45,668 bases of DNA, taken from JAVKFF01 sp040226215. GTDB lineage: Bacteria > Pseudomonadota > Alphaproteobacteria > DSM-16000 > Inquilinaceae. Positions 1-8,029 of this stretch are shown piece by piece. The translations under genes were made by a program, and so were the position numbers. A model generated the notes under the pieces. That model saw only the letters and a list, made by a program, of their open reading frames with translations, was not told the origin of the DNA and did not search any database. The stretch is from assembly GCA_040226215.1 (NCBI GenBank), contig JAVKFF010000107.1, positions 1 through 45,668 of the forward strand, written 5' to 3'. Position 1 is the stretch's first letter. Each line of letters starts with the position of its first letter.

Positions 1-369
1 GGCGATGCCGACGGGCGACAGCTCTACCGCGTCGCCTTCCGCCGGGCCGGCGACGATCCGCGACTGGCGTTGCGCGAAACCGTGCCCGGGGCGGCGGAAC
101 TGGCAGCGCTGCGCCGGCGGCTGGACGCGATCGACCGGCGCGGCCCCGACGGGCCATGGACCGGGGCGGTGCTGCGCCTGATCGACGCCGAAGCGGGCCT
201 GCCGGCGCGCGATATGGCGGCGCGCCTCGGCATGACGCGCGATCCGCTGAAGCGGCGCGTCCGGCGGCTGAAGGAACTCGGACTGACCGAGAGCCTGGAG
301 ACCGGCTACCGGCTGTCGCCGCGCGGCCGGGCCCTGCTCGCGGCGTTTGGGCGCGACGGCCCGGACTAG
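1..369 (+). CDS. C-terminal end of a protein with a winged-helix-like tail (5' truncated)
   Basis: The reading frame is open from the first base of the window and stops with TAG at 367-369, leaving the last 122 residues of a longer protein. The C-terminal 60 or so residues look like a small winged helix-turn-helix: AARLGMTRDPLKRRVRRL could be helix-turn-recognition helix, followed by a KELGLTESLETGYRLSPRG wing as in MarR- or PadR-like DNA-binding folds. The body before it is charged and arginine-rich. No catalytic motif is visible and the start lies outside the window, so the family cannot be fixed. It is convergent with the LigD-type gene, with only 21 bases between the two stops. Confidence 0.6.
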   Translation, partial: GDADGRQLYRVAFRRAGDDPRLALRETVPGAAELAALRRRLDAIDRRGPDGPWTGAVLRLIDAEAGLPARDMAARLGMTRDPLKRRVRRLKELGLTESLETGYRLSPRGRALLAAFGRDGPD

Positions 370-390
370 CGCGGCCATCGATCAGCCGCG

Positions 391-1302
391 CTATCCCTTC
401 CGGCGGCTCGCGAAGGCGCGGACGAGGCCGTCGAGGGAGCGGGCGTGGCGGCGCATGCCCGACCAGGGGTCGCCGCGCCGGTCGAGCCAGCGGCCGAGCG
501 TCCCGACGGTGATGTCGCGCGGTCCGACGCGGCCCTCCTCGACCTCCGCCCAGGTCAGCGGCGCGGCCACCGAGGCCTCCGGCACCGCGCGCGGCGAATA
601 GGGCGCGACGGCGGTCTGGCCGTAGGCGTTGCGCATGACGTCGAGATAGAGCCGTCCGCCGCGCTTGGCCTTGCGCTGCTCGACGGTCAGGCTGTCCGGA
701 TGCTCGGCCGCCAGCCGGTCGGCGATGCGGCGCGCCAGCGCGCGCATGTCGTCGAAATCGGCCTTGCCGTCGAGCGGCAGCACGACATGCAGCCCGCGCG
801 AGCCGGTAAGCTTGACGTAGCACGCGACGCCGATGCGGCCGAACAGGTCGCGCAGGGCGAGTGCGGCCCGGCGCACCGGCGCGAAGTCGCCATCGGGCGG
901 GTCGAGATCGAAGATCATCAGGTCGGCGCCGTCCGGCCGCCCGACCCGGGAGAGCCAGGCGTGGAACTCGATGGCGCCCTGGTTGACCAGGTAGGCGAGG
1001 TCGGCGGCGCGCCTGACCACGATGTGCGCGATGCTGCCGTCCCGCGCCGGCAGGGACACGGGCGCCAGCCAGTCGGGGAAGTGGTCCTGGTGGTGCTGCT
1101 GGTAGAAGCAGTCGCCTGCCACACCTTCGGGACAGCGCTTCAGGGTCAGGGCCCGGCCCCCCAGATGGGTCAGGATGAGATCGGCATGGCCGACATGGTA
1201 GTCGACGAGATCGGCCTTGGTGATGCCGGCCTCGGCGAACAGAAGCTTGTCGGGCTTCGAGAGCTCGACGGTGTAGCGGCCGAAACGGCGGGACTGGGTC
1301 AT
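391..1302 (-). CDS. ligD: Stand-alone LigD-type polymerase/primase domain protein (NHEJ)
   Basis: This is a 303-residue protein of the LigD polymerase-domain (archaeo-eukaryotic primase) family. In bacterial non-homologous end joining, that family adds ribo- or deoxynucleotides at broken ends, together with Ku and a ligase. Metal-binding aspartates are visible as FDLDP (D132, D134) and LYLDVMRN (D221), with the nucleotide-contact motif GSRGLH at 167-172. The N-terminal block GRYTVELSKPDKLLF and the FYQQHHQDHFPDW segment are typical of the family. The length fits the polymerase domain alone, with no nuclease or ligase domain fused. I chose the ATG at 1302 because the decayed second copy also begins MTQ-RRFGRYTVE; an ATG at 1314 is possible. 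No Ku or ligase gene is in this window. Confidence 0.9.
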   Translation of the reverse strand: MTQSRRFGRYTVELSKPDKLLFAEAGITKADLVDYHVGHADLILTHLGGRALTLKRCPEGVAGDCFYQQHHQDHFPDWLAPVSLPARDGSIAHIVVRRAADLAYLVNQGAIEFHAWLSRVGRPDGADLMIFDLDPPDGDFAPVRRAALALRDLFGRIGVACYVKLTGSRGLHVVLPLDGKADFDDMRALARRIADRLAAEHPDSLTVEQRKAKRGGRLYLDVMRNAYGQTAVAPYSPRAVPEASVAAPLTWAEVEEGRVGPRDITVGTLGRWLDRRGDPWSGMRRHARSLDGLVRAFASRRKG

Positions 1303-1375
1303 GGCTCGGGCCATCGCGGGTGAGGGGTCGACCTTGTCAACGCGCTCCGACGGCAAATGGTTTCGCAGCCGCGCC

Positions 1376-2584
1376 CTATTCCATGGCCCAGGTTCCGGTG
1401 ACGCCTGAGAAGGTGGCCGCCCAGTCGGGCGGCATGTCGGGCGGCGGGCCGATCGTCCCCTGGCCGCCGCCGGCTTCGGGCAGCGGGCCGGCGAGGTGAA
1501 GTTCGAGCGGCGCTTCCATGCGCCAGAAGCGGTCGCGCGGCCCGTTGGGGATGACGATGCGCGCGTCCAGCCGATCCTCCGCGCCGAGCAGGCCGTAGAA
1601 GGCGAATTCGTTGCCCACCGCGCCGACATCGCCATAGCGGTTGATCACCTGGCCGCGCACGCACTGGTCGTCGAGCACCGCGGCGTCGACGGTCCAGCCC
1701 GACAGGCAGGGCCGCTCCCGGCAGTCGAGGCCGGGGATCTCCACGACGATGCTGAGCTCGACGGGCCGCAGCACGCCGGCGGCGCTCGCCAGGCTGTCGC
1801 GGCACCGATCAAGGCCGCCGGCGGCCAGAGTGGGTTGATCGGCCGCGGCCTGGTAGCAGTCGGCGAAGCCTGCCATCGCGGCATCGAGGACGGCGCGTTC
1901 GCGGGTCAGCGCGTGCAGGCTGATCATCCGTTCGACCACGGTTTCCCGGAAGATGTCGAGATCGAGCCCCTTGCCCTCGCCCGGCTCGCTGATCAGACCG
2001 ATCAGCCGCTCGCGGTCGCCGCCACCCTGCTGCGCCAGGCCGAGGGCGACGGGATACTCGGCGGAGAAGATCTCGCGCAACTGCCCTGCATAGGCCTCGC
2101 CCTCCGCCAGCAGGGCGTCGTCGACAGCCCCGCCGCCGGTGCCGCGCAGGCGATCGAGCATCCCGGACAGGGCCGGGTAGCCGCCGACATCGTCAAAACG
2201 ATGGTGCGTCGAGACGACGCCGCTCAGGATCAACTCGAGCGGCGCGCCGAGAACCTCGGTCTCGCCCGCGACGGCCGCCCCCTCGACGGCAGCGTCGACA
2301 TACTCGAAAAGCGCGTGAACCGCGTTCAGCGTGCTCGCCAGTTCGCGCGCCCTGGCCTGCAGCAGTTCGGCCTCGAGCCGGTCATGGAGCGCCGCGCGCT
2401 CGGCGCCGTCCAGCTCGCCCAGACTGTCGCAGTAGTCCGCCGACAGGGTCGCGGCCAAGCCTTGCAGCTCCGGCCGCTCCTCGGCCGCCGGTTCCGGTAC
2501 CAGCTGCGCCACGGCCCCCGCGCCCAGCGCCAGGACGACCGCGACAGCGCCGGCCACCGGCGCGAGCCCCCACCGAATTCGCAT
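1376..2584 (-). CDS. Secreted or membrane-anchored protein of unknown function
   Basis: This is a 402-residue protein that I do not recognise. It starts MRIRWGLAP followed by a 20-residue hydrophobic Ala/Val/Leu/Gly stretch, either a signal peptide or an N-terminal anchor, so the rest should be periplasmic. The middle (about 50-270) is helical and acidic. The last 110 residues contain a Cys-containing stretch (GLDCRERPCLSGW) and then beta-rich sequence (VINRYGDVGAVGNEFAFYG) rich in Gly and Pro. The start at 2584 is preceded by a purine-rich Shine-Dalgarno-like GAGGGTGAGGGG; an in-frame ATG at 2620 would only add a hydrophilic leader. It sits between the intact LigD-type gene and the broken copy, which suggests it was carried with the duplication or inserted between them. 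Confidence 0.7.
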   Translation of the reverse strand: MRIRWGLAPVAGAVAVVLALGAGAVAQLVPEPAAEERPELQGLAATLSADYCDSLGELDGAERAALHDRLEAELLQARARELASTLNAVHALFEYVDAAVEGAAVAGETEVLGAPLELILSGVVSTHHRFDDVGGYPALSGMLDRLRGTGGGAVDDALLAEGEAYAGQLREIFSAEYPVALGLAQQGGGDRERLIGLISEPGEGKGLDLDIFRETVVERMISLHALTRERAVLDAAMAGFADCYQAAADQPTLAAGGLDRCRDSLASAAGVLRPVELSIVVEIPGLDCRERPCLSGWTVDAAVLDDQCVRGQVINRYGDVGAVGNEFAFYGLLGAEDRLDARIVIPNGPRDRFWRMEAPLELHLAGPLPEAGGGQGTIGPPPDMPPDWAATFSGVTGTWAME

Positions 2585-2720
2585 CCCCTCACCCTCATCC
2601 ACCTCGGATCGCGGCGGCATTATGACAAGTGTCGACCGGATGATCCAGCCGCCAGAGACAGGGATTTTATCTGTCCCCGCCCCAGATGTCGTTCCGGCCG
2701 AGCGTGAGCGAGCGCCGGAG

Positions 2721-3035
2721 CCTCGACCAGCCGGGCGGTGGCGCGGGTGAAGGCGACATGATCGATCGCCCCGTCCTTGGCCGGCAGGAAACCGCGGCCA
2801 GCCAGTCCGGGAAAATGGTCCTGGTGGTGGTGCTGGTAGAAGCAGTCGTCCGCCACGCCGGCGGGGCTGCGCTTCAGGGTCAGGGCCGATCACGTAGGTG
2901 CGTCAGGACGAGATCGGCGTGGCCGACGTGGCAGTGGACGAGATCGGCCCTGGTGACGCCGGCCACGGGGAAGAGCGGCTTGTCGGGCTTGGAAATCTCG
3001 ACCGTGTAGCGGCCGAAGCGGCGGGTCTGGGTCAT
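2721..3035 (-). pseudogene. Decayed N-terminal fragment of a second LigD-type polymerase
   Basis: Starting at the ATG at 3035, the sequence reads MTQTRRFGRYTVEISKPDK and continues for about 50 residues closely matching the intact LigD-type protein at 391-1302. It then hits a stop at 2880-2882. Matching sequence continues in another frame (ALTLKRSPAG, DDCFYQHHHQDHFP), so there is a frameshift near 2885. A compensating pair of indels appears around the DHFP-DWLA segment, and similarity fades after about 2721. The catalytic FDLDP and GSRGLH regions are gone, so it cannot encode an active polymerase. This is an old partial duplication or the remnant of an earlier acquired paralogue. Confidence 0.85.
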
Positions 3036-3213
3036 GGGTCCGGCGCGTGTGTCGGTCGGGCAAACCTCCGGTCGACGCGCGCGGGCGAGGGAGGTTCTGT
3101 GGTCTTGTTCCCACGGCATCGAAGAGCACAAAACCTCATCAACGCGCCGACGCGGAAAGGTTTCACTTTCCGCCGTCACATCGAGCCGAGGTGGACGGCG
3201 CCGGCTGACCCGG

Positions 3214-3990
3214 TCAGTCCCCGGACACACGTCGCCACGCCATGCCGGCCAGCCTTGGATCGCTCGCGAAATCCTCGGGCGCGAAGGCGCAGCGATCGGG
3301 CGGAAACTCCGCGATCGCGCGAACGCCGCTGGCGGCGACCAGCAGCCGCCAGGTCTGGCGGCGGACCGGGGAAGGTCGGGCGAAGGCGGCGCAGGTCAGT
3401 ACCGCGAGATTGTCGCCGCCGGCCGGATCGCGCACCGAGCGATAGCCGATCGCTTCGACAGCCGCCTGCCGGGCGGCATCGGCGAGGGCAAGGCACGGCC
3501 CGTAGTCGACCGGGTGACCCCAACGGGCCTGGTCCGCGTCGAAGGGTGGCCGGGTCAGATCGATGGCACGATCCGTCGCGATGGCGGCGGTGAAGGCGGT
3601 GAACTCGGTGGCACTGTCGGGAAAGGGTGTCTCCGGGCTCTCGGCGAAGAACAGGACGCGGTAGAAGGAGAGTTCGGCGACGGCGGTTCGCACCGACGGG
3701 GCGCCATAGAACACACCCGCGCTGCCGCCGCGCCGCCGGAAACGCGAATCGTCCGGATAGCGGCCATAGCGGAATGGTGCGGCCAGGAGATAGTCGAGAT
3801 GGCGACACTCCGGCGGGACCGGTGGCTTCGTCTCTTCCAGCAGTCGTTCCAGCAGGTCCTGTTCGACCAGGTCATCGACCAGGCCCATGGTCGAGACACG
3901 GTGCTGGGCCTCCACCAGGCGCCAGATCTCGCCCTGGAAGGGCCGGGTCTCAGAGGACAGCGCGGCGGGCGTCCAGATAGGCGATGACAT
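3214..3990 (-). CDS. RES-domain toxin (NAD-degrading family)
   Basis: This is a 258-residue RES-family protein. Characterised members (for example the MbcT, ParT and Res groups) attack NAD+ by phosphorolysis or related chemistry and arrest growth unless bound by a cognate antitoxin. The family residues are visible: Arg24 in EIWRLVE, GVFYGA at 92-97, Glu106 in TAVAELSFYR, and Ser185 in YRSVRDPAGGDN. The predicted start at 3990 overlaps the end of the antitoxin frame by 41 bases, so the two are translationally linked and the toxin is made second. No other ATG, GTG or TTG close by is more convincing. Expected to be cytoplasmic; activity is inferred from the family. Confidence 0.9.
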   Translation of the reverse strand: MSSPIWTPAALSSETRPFQGEIWRLVEAQHRVSTMGLVDDLVEQDLLERLLEETKPPVPPECRHLDYLLAAPFRYGRYPDDSRFRRRGGSAGVFYGAPSVRTAVAELSFYRVLFFAESPETPFPDSATEFTAFTAAIATDRAIDLTRPPFDADQARWGHPVDYGPCLALADAARQAAVEAIGYRSVRDPAGGDNLAVLTCAAFARPSPVRRQTWRLLVAASGVRAIAEFPPDRCAFAPEDFASDPRLAGMAWRRVSGD

Positions 3991-4345
3991 TGACGAGGCC
4001 GGCGACGCTGGTGACGAGATCGGCTGGACGGGCGCCCAGCGCGGTGTTCTCCGCCTTGAGCCAGCGGCGCGCCACCGTCCGGTCGCCGCCGGCGATGGCG
4101 TCGAGCGAGCGGTAGAGCCGGATCAGAAGCAGGGCGAGTTCGAACGGCTTGCTGGCCCACTCCAGGGCGAACTGGCCCTTGCGCAGGCGGTACACGGTCG
4201 CCGGGGACAGGCCGAGAACACGGGCCAGTGCCACAGCCCCGAGATCCAGCCGATCGGCTGCCCGCACGACGGCTTTCGACACGACGCCGGCGGCATCGGA
4301 CGGCGACGCATACGGCAATGGTGTCGAGTCGGGCATGGTCATCAT
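3950..4345 (-). CDS. Xre/MbcA/ParS-type antitoxin for the RES toxin
   Basis: This is a 131-residue antitoxin (130 if the ATG at 4342 is used). The N-terminal half carries a helix-turn-helix (VALARVLGLSPATVYRLRKG). The C-terminal half matches the DUF2384 toxin-binding region, ending ENTALGARPADLVTSVAGL. Such proteins block the RES active site and repress their own operon. An AGGAG ribosome site sits 4-7 bases before the paired ATGs at 4345 and 4342, deciding the start; the open frame further upstream is unlikely to be translated. It is the first gene of a two-gene operon with the RES toxin, and an inverted repeat just upstream is a plausible self-operator. Confidence 0.9.
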   Translation of the reverse strand: MMTMPDSTPLPYASPSDAAGVVSKAVVRAADRLDLGAVALARVLGLSPATVYRLRKGQFALEWASKPFELALLLIRLYRSLDAIAGGDRTVARRWLKAENTALGARPADLVTSVAGLVNVIAYLDARRAVL

Positions 4346-4353
4346 CTCTCTCC

Positions 4354-4379
4354 TGAGAGAATATGGAGAAACCCTCTCA
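4354..4379 (-). promoter_or_regulatory. Inverted repeat upstream of the antitoxin, candidate operator
   Basis: TGAGAG at 4354-4359 and CTCTCA at 4374-4379 are exact inverted arms separated by 14 bases, immediately upstream of the antitoxin ribosome site in an AT-richer patch. DUF2384/Xre antitoxins usually autoregulate through such sites. The assignment is positional inference. Confidence 0.4.
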
Positions 4380-4456
4380 GAAGACAAGACAAATGTGACG
4401 TCACCGGCGGTGAAGACGGGCGCGGGGTTCCGCATCTGCGGCTGTCGCCTGCGTGC

Positions 4457-4499
4457 GGAACGACGGGGAGGATTTTTGATTCTAAACAAGCCCCGTCGT
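4457..4499 (-). terminator. Hairpin downstream of ilvD, probable terminator
   Basis: ACGACGGGG (4460-4468) pairs with CCCCGTCGT (4491-4499) around an AT-rich loop, and the stem can be lengthened by GGA/TCC with a small bulge. It lies about 20 bases after the ilvD stop codon and upstream of the antitoxin operon. There is no clear T-tract. Confidence 0.55.
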
Positions 4500-4519
4500 C
4501 GTTCCAGCCGAGCGCCCCC

Positions 4520-6370
4520 TCAGGCGCGGCCGATCTCGTCGGGATCCAGGCGCACGGCGCCGTGGGCGGCGTTGGAGACCAGGGCGGCATAGGCCTTGAG
4601 CGCGCGGCTGACCTGGCGGCGGCGGGGCCGGGCCGGCTTCCAGCCCGTGGCGTCCATCGCCTGGCGCCGGGCGGCGAGCGTCGCCTCGTCGACGGCGAGG
4701 GTGATCGTGCGCTTCGGGATGTCGATCTCGACGATGTCGTCCTCCTCGATCAGGCCGATGGCGCCGCCCTCCGCCGCCTCCGGCGAGACGTGTCCGATCG
4801 ACAGGCCCGATGTGCCGCCGGAGAAGCGGCCGTCGGTGACCAGCGCGCAGGCCTTGCCCAGGCCCATCGATTTCAGATAGCTGGTGGGGTAGAGCATCTC
4901 CTGCATGCCGGGGCCGCCGCGCGGGCCCTCGTAGCGGATGATGACGACGTCGCCGGCGGCGATCTCGCCCCCGAGGATGCGCGCCACCGCCTCGTCCTGG
5001 CTCTCGCAGATGCGCGCCGGACCGGCGAATGTCAGGATCGAGGCGTCCACCCCGGCGGTCTTCACCACGCAGCCCTCCAGCGCGATGTTGCCTTGGAGCA
5101 CGGCGAGGCCGCCTTCGCGCGAGAAGGCGTGGTCGACGTCGCGCACCACGCCGGCGGCGCGGTCGGTGTCGAGGTCCGTGTAGCGGCGCGACTGGGAGAA
5201 TGCCGTCTGGGTGGGCACGCCGCCCGGCGCGGCGCGGTAGAAGGTCGCGATGGCCTCCCCATCGTTACGGGAGACGTCCCAATGGTCGATCGCCTCGCCC
5301 ATTGTGTCGGCATGCACGGTGCCGGCGGTCCGGTCGATCAGCCCGGCGGCGTCGAGCCGGCCGAGAATGCCCATGATGCCGCCGGCGCGGTGCACGTCCT
5401 CGACATGCACGTCCGGCACCGAGGGCGCCACCTTGCACAGGCACGGCACCTGGCGCGAGAGCCGGTCGATATCGGTCATGGTGAAGGGGACCTCCGCCTC
5501 GCTGGCGGCGGCGAGCAGGTGCAGGATGGTGTTGGTCGACCCGCCCATGGCGATGTCCAGCGTCATCGCGTTCTCGAAGGCGGCCATGGTGGCGATGCCG
5601 CGGGGCGTGAGCCGCTTCTCGTCGTTCTCGTAGGCCAGGCGCGTGATCTCGACGATGCGCCGGCCGGCCTCGCGGAACAGCGCCTCGCGATCGGCATGGG
5701 TGGCCAGCAGCGTGCCGTTGCCGGGCAGGGCCAGACCCAGCGCCTCGGTCAGGCAGTTCATGGAATTGGCGGTGAACATGCCCGAGCACGAGCCGCAGGT
5801 GGGACACGCGCTGCGCTCGAAGGCCGCGACTTCCTCCTCGCTGCGCTGGGGATTGGCCGCCTCGACCATGGCGTCGACCAGGTCGACGGCGCGCTCCAGC
5901 TCGCCCAGCTTGACCTTGCCGGCCTCCATCGGGCCGCCGGAGACGAAGATCGTGGGGATGTCGAGGCGCATCGTCGCCATCAGCATGCCGGGCGTGATCT
6001 TGTCGCAATTGGAGATGCAGACCATGGCGTCAGCGCAATGCGCGTTGACCATGTATTCGACGCTGTCGGCGATGATCTCGCGCGAGGGCAGCGAATAGAG
6101 CATGCCGTCATGCCCCATGGCGATGCCGTCATCGACCGCGATGGTGTTGAATTCCTTGGCGACGCCGCCGGCCGCCTCGATCTCGCGGGCGACCAGCTGG
6201 CCGAGATCCTTCAGGTGGACATGGCCCGGCACGAACTGGGTGAAGGAGTTGACGACGGCGATGATCGGCTTGTCGAAGTCGCCGTCCTTCATGCCGGTGG
6301 CGCGCCACAGCGCGCGGGCGCCGGCCATGTTCCGGCCATGGGTGGTGGTGCGCGAGCGATAGGCGACCAT
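4520..6370 (-). CDS. ilvD: Dihydroxy-acid dehydratase
   Basis: IlvD dehydrates 2,3-dihydroxy-isovalerate and 2,3-dihydroxy-3-methylvalerate to the keto acids that become valine, leucine (and pantothenate) and isoleucine. The protein is 616 residues, the usual bacterial length. It begins with the family block YRSRTTTHGRNMAGARALWRATG. Fe-S ligand and active-site regions are present: CISNCDK (C122, K124), ACPTCGSCSGMFTANSMNCL near 195-215, and the C-terminal PTSYLKSMG and VTDGRFSGGTSG motifs. The ATG at 6370 has a GGAGGGG site upstream. It is transcribed alone, in the same direction as the small envelope genes above it. Activity is expected to be cytoplasmic. Confidence 0.97.
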   Translation of the reverse strand: MVAYRSRTTTHGRNMAGARALWRATGMKDGDFDKPIIAVVNSFTQFVPGHVHLKDLGQLVAREIEAAGGVAKEFNTIAVDDGIAMGHDGMLYSLPSREIIADSVEYMVNAHCADAMVCISNCDKITPGMLMATMRLDIPTIFVSGGPMEAGKVKLGELERAVDLVDAMVEAANPQRSEEEVAAFERSACPTCGSCSGMFTANSMNCLTEALGLALPGNGTLLATHADREALFREAGRRIVEITRLAYENDEKRLTPRGIATMAAFENAMTLDIAMGGSTNTILHLLAAASEAEVPFTMTDIDRLSRQVPCLCKVAPSVPDVHVEDVHRAGGIMGILGRLDAAGLIDRTAGTVHADTMGEAIDHWDVSRNDGEAIATFYRAAPGGVPTQTAFSQSRRYTDLDTDRAAGVVRDVDHAFSREGGLAVLQGNIALEGCVVKTAGVDASILTFAGPARICESQDEAVARILGGEIAAGDVVIIRYEGPRGGPGMQEMLYPTSYLKSMGLGKACALVTDGRFSGGTSGLSIGHVSPEAAEGGAIGLIEEDDIVEIDIPKRTITLAVDEATLAARRQAMDATGWKPARPRRRQVSRALKAYAALVSNAAHGAVRLDPDEIGRA

Positions 6371-6494
6371 GGGCAGTGCGTCCCCTCCGATTGGCTTCTC
6401 CCGGAGGGTAACGGGTTAGGTCATCGCGGCGGCGCGCACAAGGCAGCAGCGGCGCCGGGCGGCACATGCCAGCCGTGCGGCACAGCCCAGCGCC

Positions 6495-6962
6495 TCAACG
6501 CGACCTGCGCCCGGCGGCGAGACCGGCCAGCAGCGCCGCAGCGGCGGCGATGGCGATGCGTTCGTCCTTCAGCGCGCCGAGCACCGCGCCGATCTGGGTG
6601 AGGTCGCTCCTGACCAGGCGCTGGGCGAGCTTGGCGCGCTGCCGGGCGAGGCGCTTCTGGTGGCGGCCGACGAACAAATGGCCGATCGCCCAGATGACCA
6701 CGCCGATCAGCACCATGGCGCCGCCCATGAACAGGCCGGCGGTCCAGGCCGGCCAGATCGCCGCCAGGCTGACATAGCCACCGACCATGATCAGGACGAG
6801 GCCGGCGACCGCGAGGGTGCCGGCGATGGCGCTGAGAACCGCGACGGACGCCTTGCGCTCTACGGAGGCCTGGACCGAGGCGATTTCCGCGCCGGCCCAG
6901 CTCCCGATGTCGGCGGCGACCTGTTCCAAGGCATCGCCGACAGGGGAAGACCCTTCGGACAT
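6495..6962 (-). CDS. YqjE-like / putative holin-superfamily small membrane protein
   Basis: This is a 155-residue protein with two long hydrophobic segments, about residues 40-65 (VLSAIAGTLAVAGLVLIMVGG) and 72-95. They are joined by a short loop and followed by a basic coiled stretch (RHQKRLARQRAKLAQRLVR), then a short Ala-rich hydrophobic tail. This layout fits the YqjE/phage-holin-superfamily III group of inner-membrane proteins of unknown function. It lies 11 bases downstream of a DUF883 (YqjD-like) gene, the same order as yqjD-yqjE in enterobacteria, which supports the call. The ATG at 6962 follows a short intergenic gap, so the two are probably co-transcribed. Confidence 0.7.
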   Translation of the reverse strand: MSEGSSPVGDALEQVAADIGSWAGAEIASVQASVERKASVAVLSAIAGTLAVAGLVLIMVGGYVSLAAIWPAWTAGLFMGGAMVLIGVVIWAIGHLFVGRHQKRLARQRAKLAQRLVRSDLTQIGAVLGALKDERIAIAAAAALLAGLAAGRRSR

Positions 6963-6973
6963 GTGCCCGGCCC

Positions 6974-7273
6974 TCAGCGGAACAGGGTGCGTCCGATCAG
7001 AAGCCCGACGAGGAACGAGCCGCCGACGACGAGCAGGGGGTTGCGGTTGAGTTCCGTCCGCAAGGTGTCGCGGCCGGACTCGTAGGCTTCCTCGATACGT
7101 GAACCCGCCTGCTCGATCCCGTCCTTCGCCGCCTTGCGCGCGCTTTTCGCGCCCTCACTCGACGCCTCGCCGATATGATCGACGAGCGACTTCACGTCCT
7201 TGCGCAGCGCGTCGAGGTCGGCGCGGATCTGGTCGAGATCCGCCGGATCCTTGTTGGCGTTACTCGCCGCCAT
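6974..7273 (-). CDS. DUF883 (ElaB/YqjD-like) tail-anchored membrane protein
   Basis: This is a 99-residue protein with a long charged amphipathic helix (LDQIRADLDALRKDVKSLVDHIGEA onward, likely coiled coil). It ends in a single C-terminal membrane segment at about 79-99 with the family Gly pattern (VVGGSFLVGLLIG). E. coli YqjD and ElaB of this family are inner-membrane proteins reported to bind ribosomes in stationary phase; whether this one does is unknown. A GGGGG-type ribosome site precedes the ATG at 7273, and three copies of a 15-base repeat lie just upstream. It is likely the first gene of the pair with the YqjE-like gene. Confidence 0.85.
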   Translation of the reverse strand: MAASNANKDPADLDQIRADLDALRKDVKSLVDHIGEASSEGAKSARKAAKDGIEQAGSRIEEAYESGRDTLRTELNRNPLLVVGGSFLVGLLIGRTLFR

Positions 7274-7286
7274 GGTCTTATCCCCC

Positions 7287-7333
7287 GTGAGTGATGTAAC
7301 CGTGAGTTATGGAACCGTTGAGTGATGGAACGG
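7287..7333. repeat. Three imperfect 15-16-bp direct repeats before the DUF883 gene
   Basis: Units GTGAGTGATGTAACC (7287-7301), GTGAGTTATGGAACC (7302-7316) and GTTGAGTGATGGAACGG (7317-7333) stand head to tail directly upstream of the ribosome site of the DUF883 gene. They could be regulator half-sites or replication-slippage products. Confidence 0.7.
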
Positions 7334-7354
7334 TTCGGCTCACCGCTTAAGATG

Positions 7355-7603
7355 TTACTCCCAGAACGGATCACCAAGGTCGATATCGTCTTCGTCGGTC
7401 AGGGCACCGGTGGCCGCGCCCGCGGCACCGCCGATGATGGCGCCGGTCAGGGGGTCAGCCCCGGTGATCGCCGCGCCGGCCGCACCGGCACCGGCGCCGA
7501 TGCCGCCACCGGAAATCGCGCGGTCCCCCGGCGTGTTGCCACAGGCCGCCAGTGCCGCCGTGGCGACAAGGATGGCCGGCAGGGTGATGCGCTTGCTGAT
7601 CAT
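7355..7603 (-). CDS. Small glycine-zipper lipoprotein
   Basis: This is an 82-residue protein. A lipoprotein signal peptide ends in the lipobox LAAC (Cys21), followed by a Gly/Ala-rich region with GxxxG-type spacing (ISGGGIGAGAGAAGAAITG, then IIGGAAGAATGAL). It closes with an acidic tail. This is the YMGG/glycine-zipper pattern seen in small outer-membrane lipoproteins. The function of such proteins is not established; several respond to envelope or osmotic stress. An AGGAGC ribosome site precedes the ATG at 7603. It stands upstream of the DUF883/YqjE pair on the same strand, a grouping consistent with a stress-response role, but this is inference. Confidence 0.8.
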   Translation of the reverse strand: MISKRITLPAILVATAALAACGNTPGDRAISGGGIGAGAGAAGAAITGADPLTGAIIGGAAGAATGALTDEDDIDLGDPFWE

Positions 7604-7750
7604 TGTCTTGCTCCTTCATTTTCTCAAGTAAACGAACCGGATAGTCATCCGGATTCGCGACAGCACTATTTCGTCCACTTGATGATTCGCAGGTAGATTT
7701 CAACGCTGCGCCCACGATTTGTTTGGGCGATATTATGGCGATCCGGTGTC

Positions 7751-7778
7751 AGGGATCTGGTGCCAGGGATCTGGTGCC
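7751..7778. repeat. Perfect 14-bp tandem duplication
   Basis: AGGGATCTGGTGCC occurs twice without mismatch (7751-7764, 7765-7778), preceded by a diverged third unit ending at 7750. Confidence 0.85.
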
Positions 7779-7840
7779 TGGCCGGAATGCCGTGCGTCGT
7801 CACCAACCTTGAAAAAGATCCGCACAAGCTCTGTCGACTG

Positions 7841-7868
7841 CTGGAACGCAGCTGCTGGAACGCAGCAC
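7841..7868. repeat. 14-bp tandem duplication
   Basis: CTGGAACGCAGCTG (7841-7854) is followed by CTGGAACGCAGCAC (7855-7868), identical in the first 12 bases. The unit is unrelated in sequence to the 7751 repeat but has the same length. Confidence 0.8.
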
Positions 7869-8029
7869 CGGCGCGAAAGTTCCGTCCGGTCCACGACGAA
7901 CCGGACCGACGCCGGCACCGAACCTGACCGGCCAGCCGGCCAATCCATGGGTGGGCAAGCATGCGCGCCGCCGCTAACGTGACGCCACCGACGGGACACT
8001 GCCGCGGCGCGGGCGGAAGCGCGCCGGTG

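Noticed and set aside
3887..6601. 904-codon open frame on the plus strand opposite ilvD
   Set aside because: It is the antisense shadow of ilvD and flanking genes, with no family features, and it crosses gene boundaries and a terminator.
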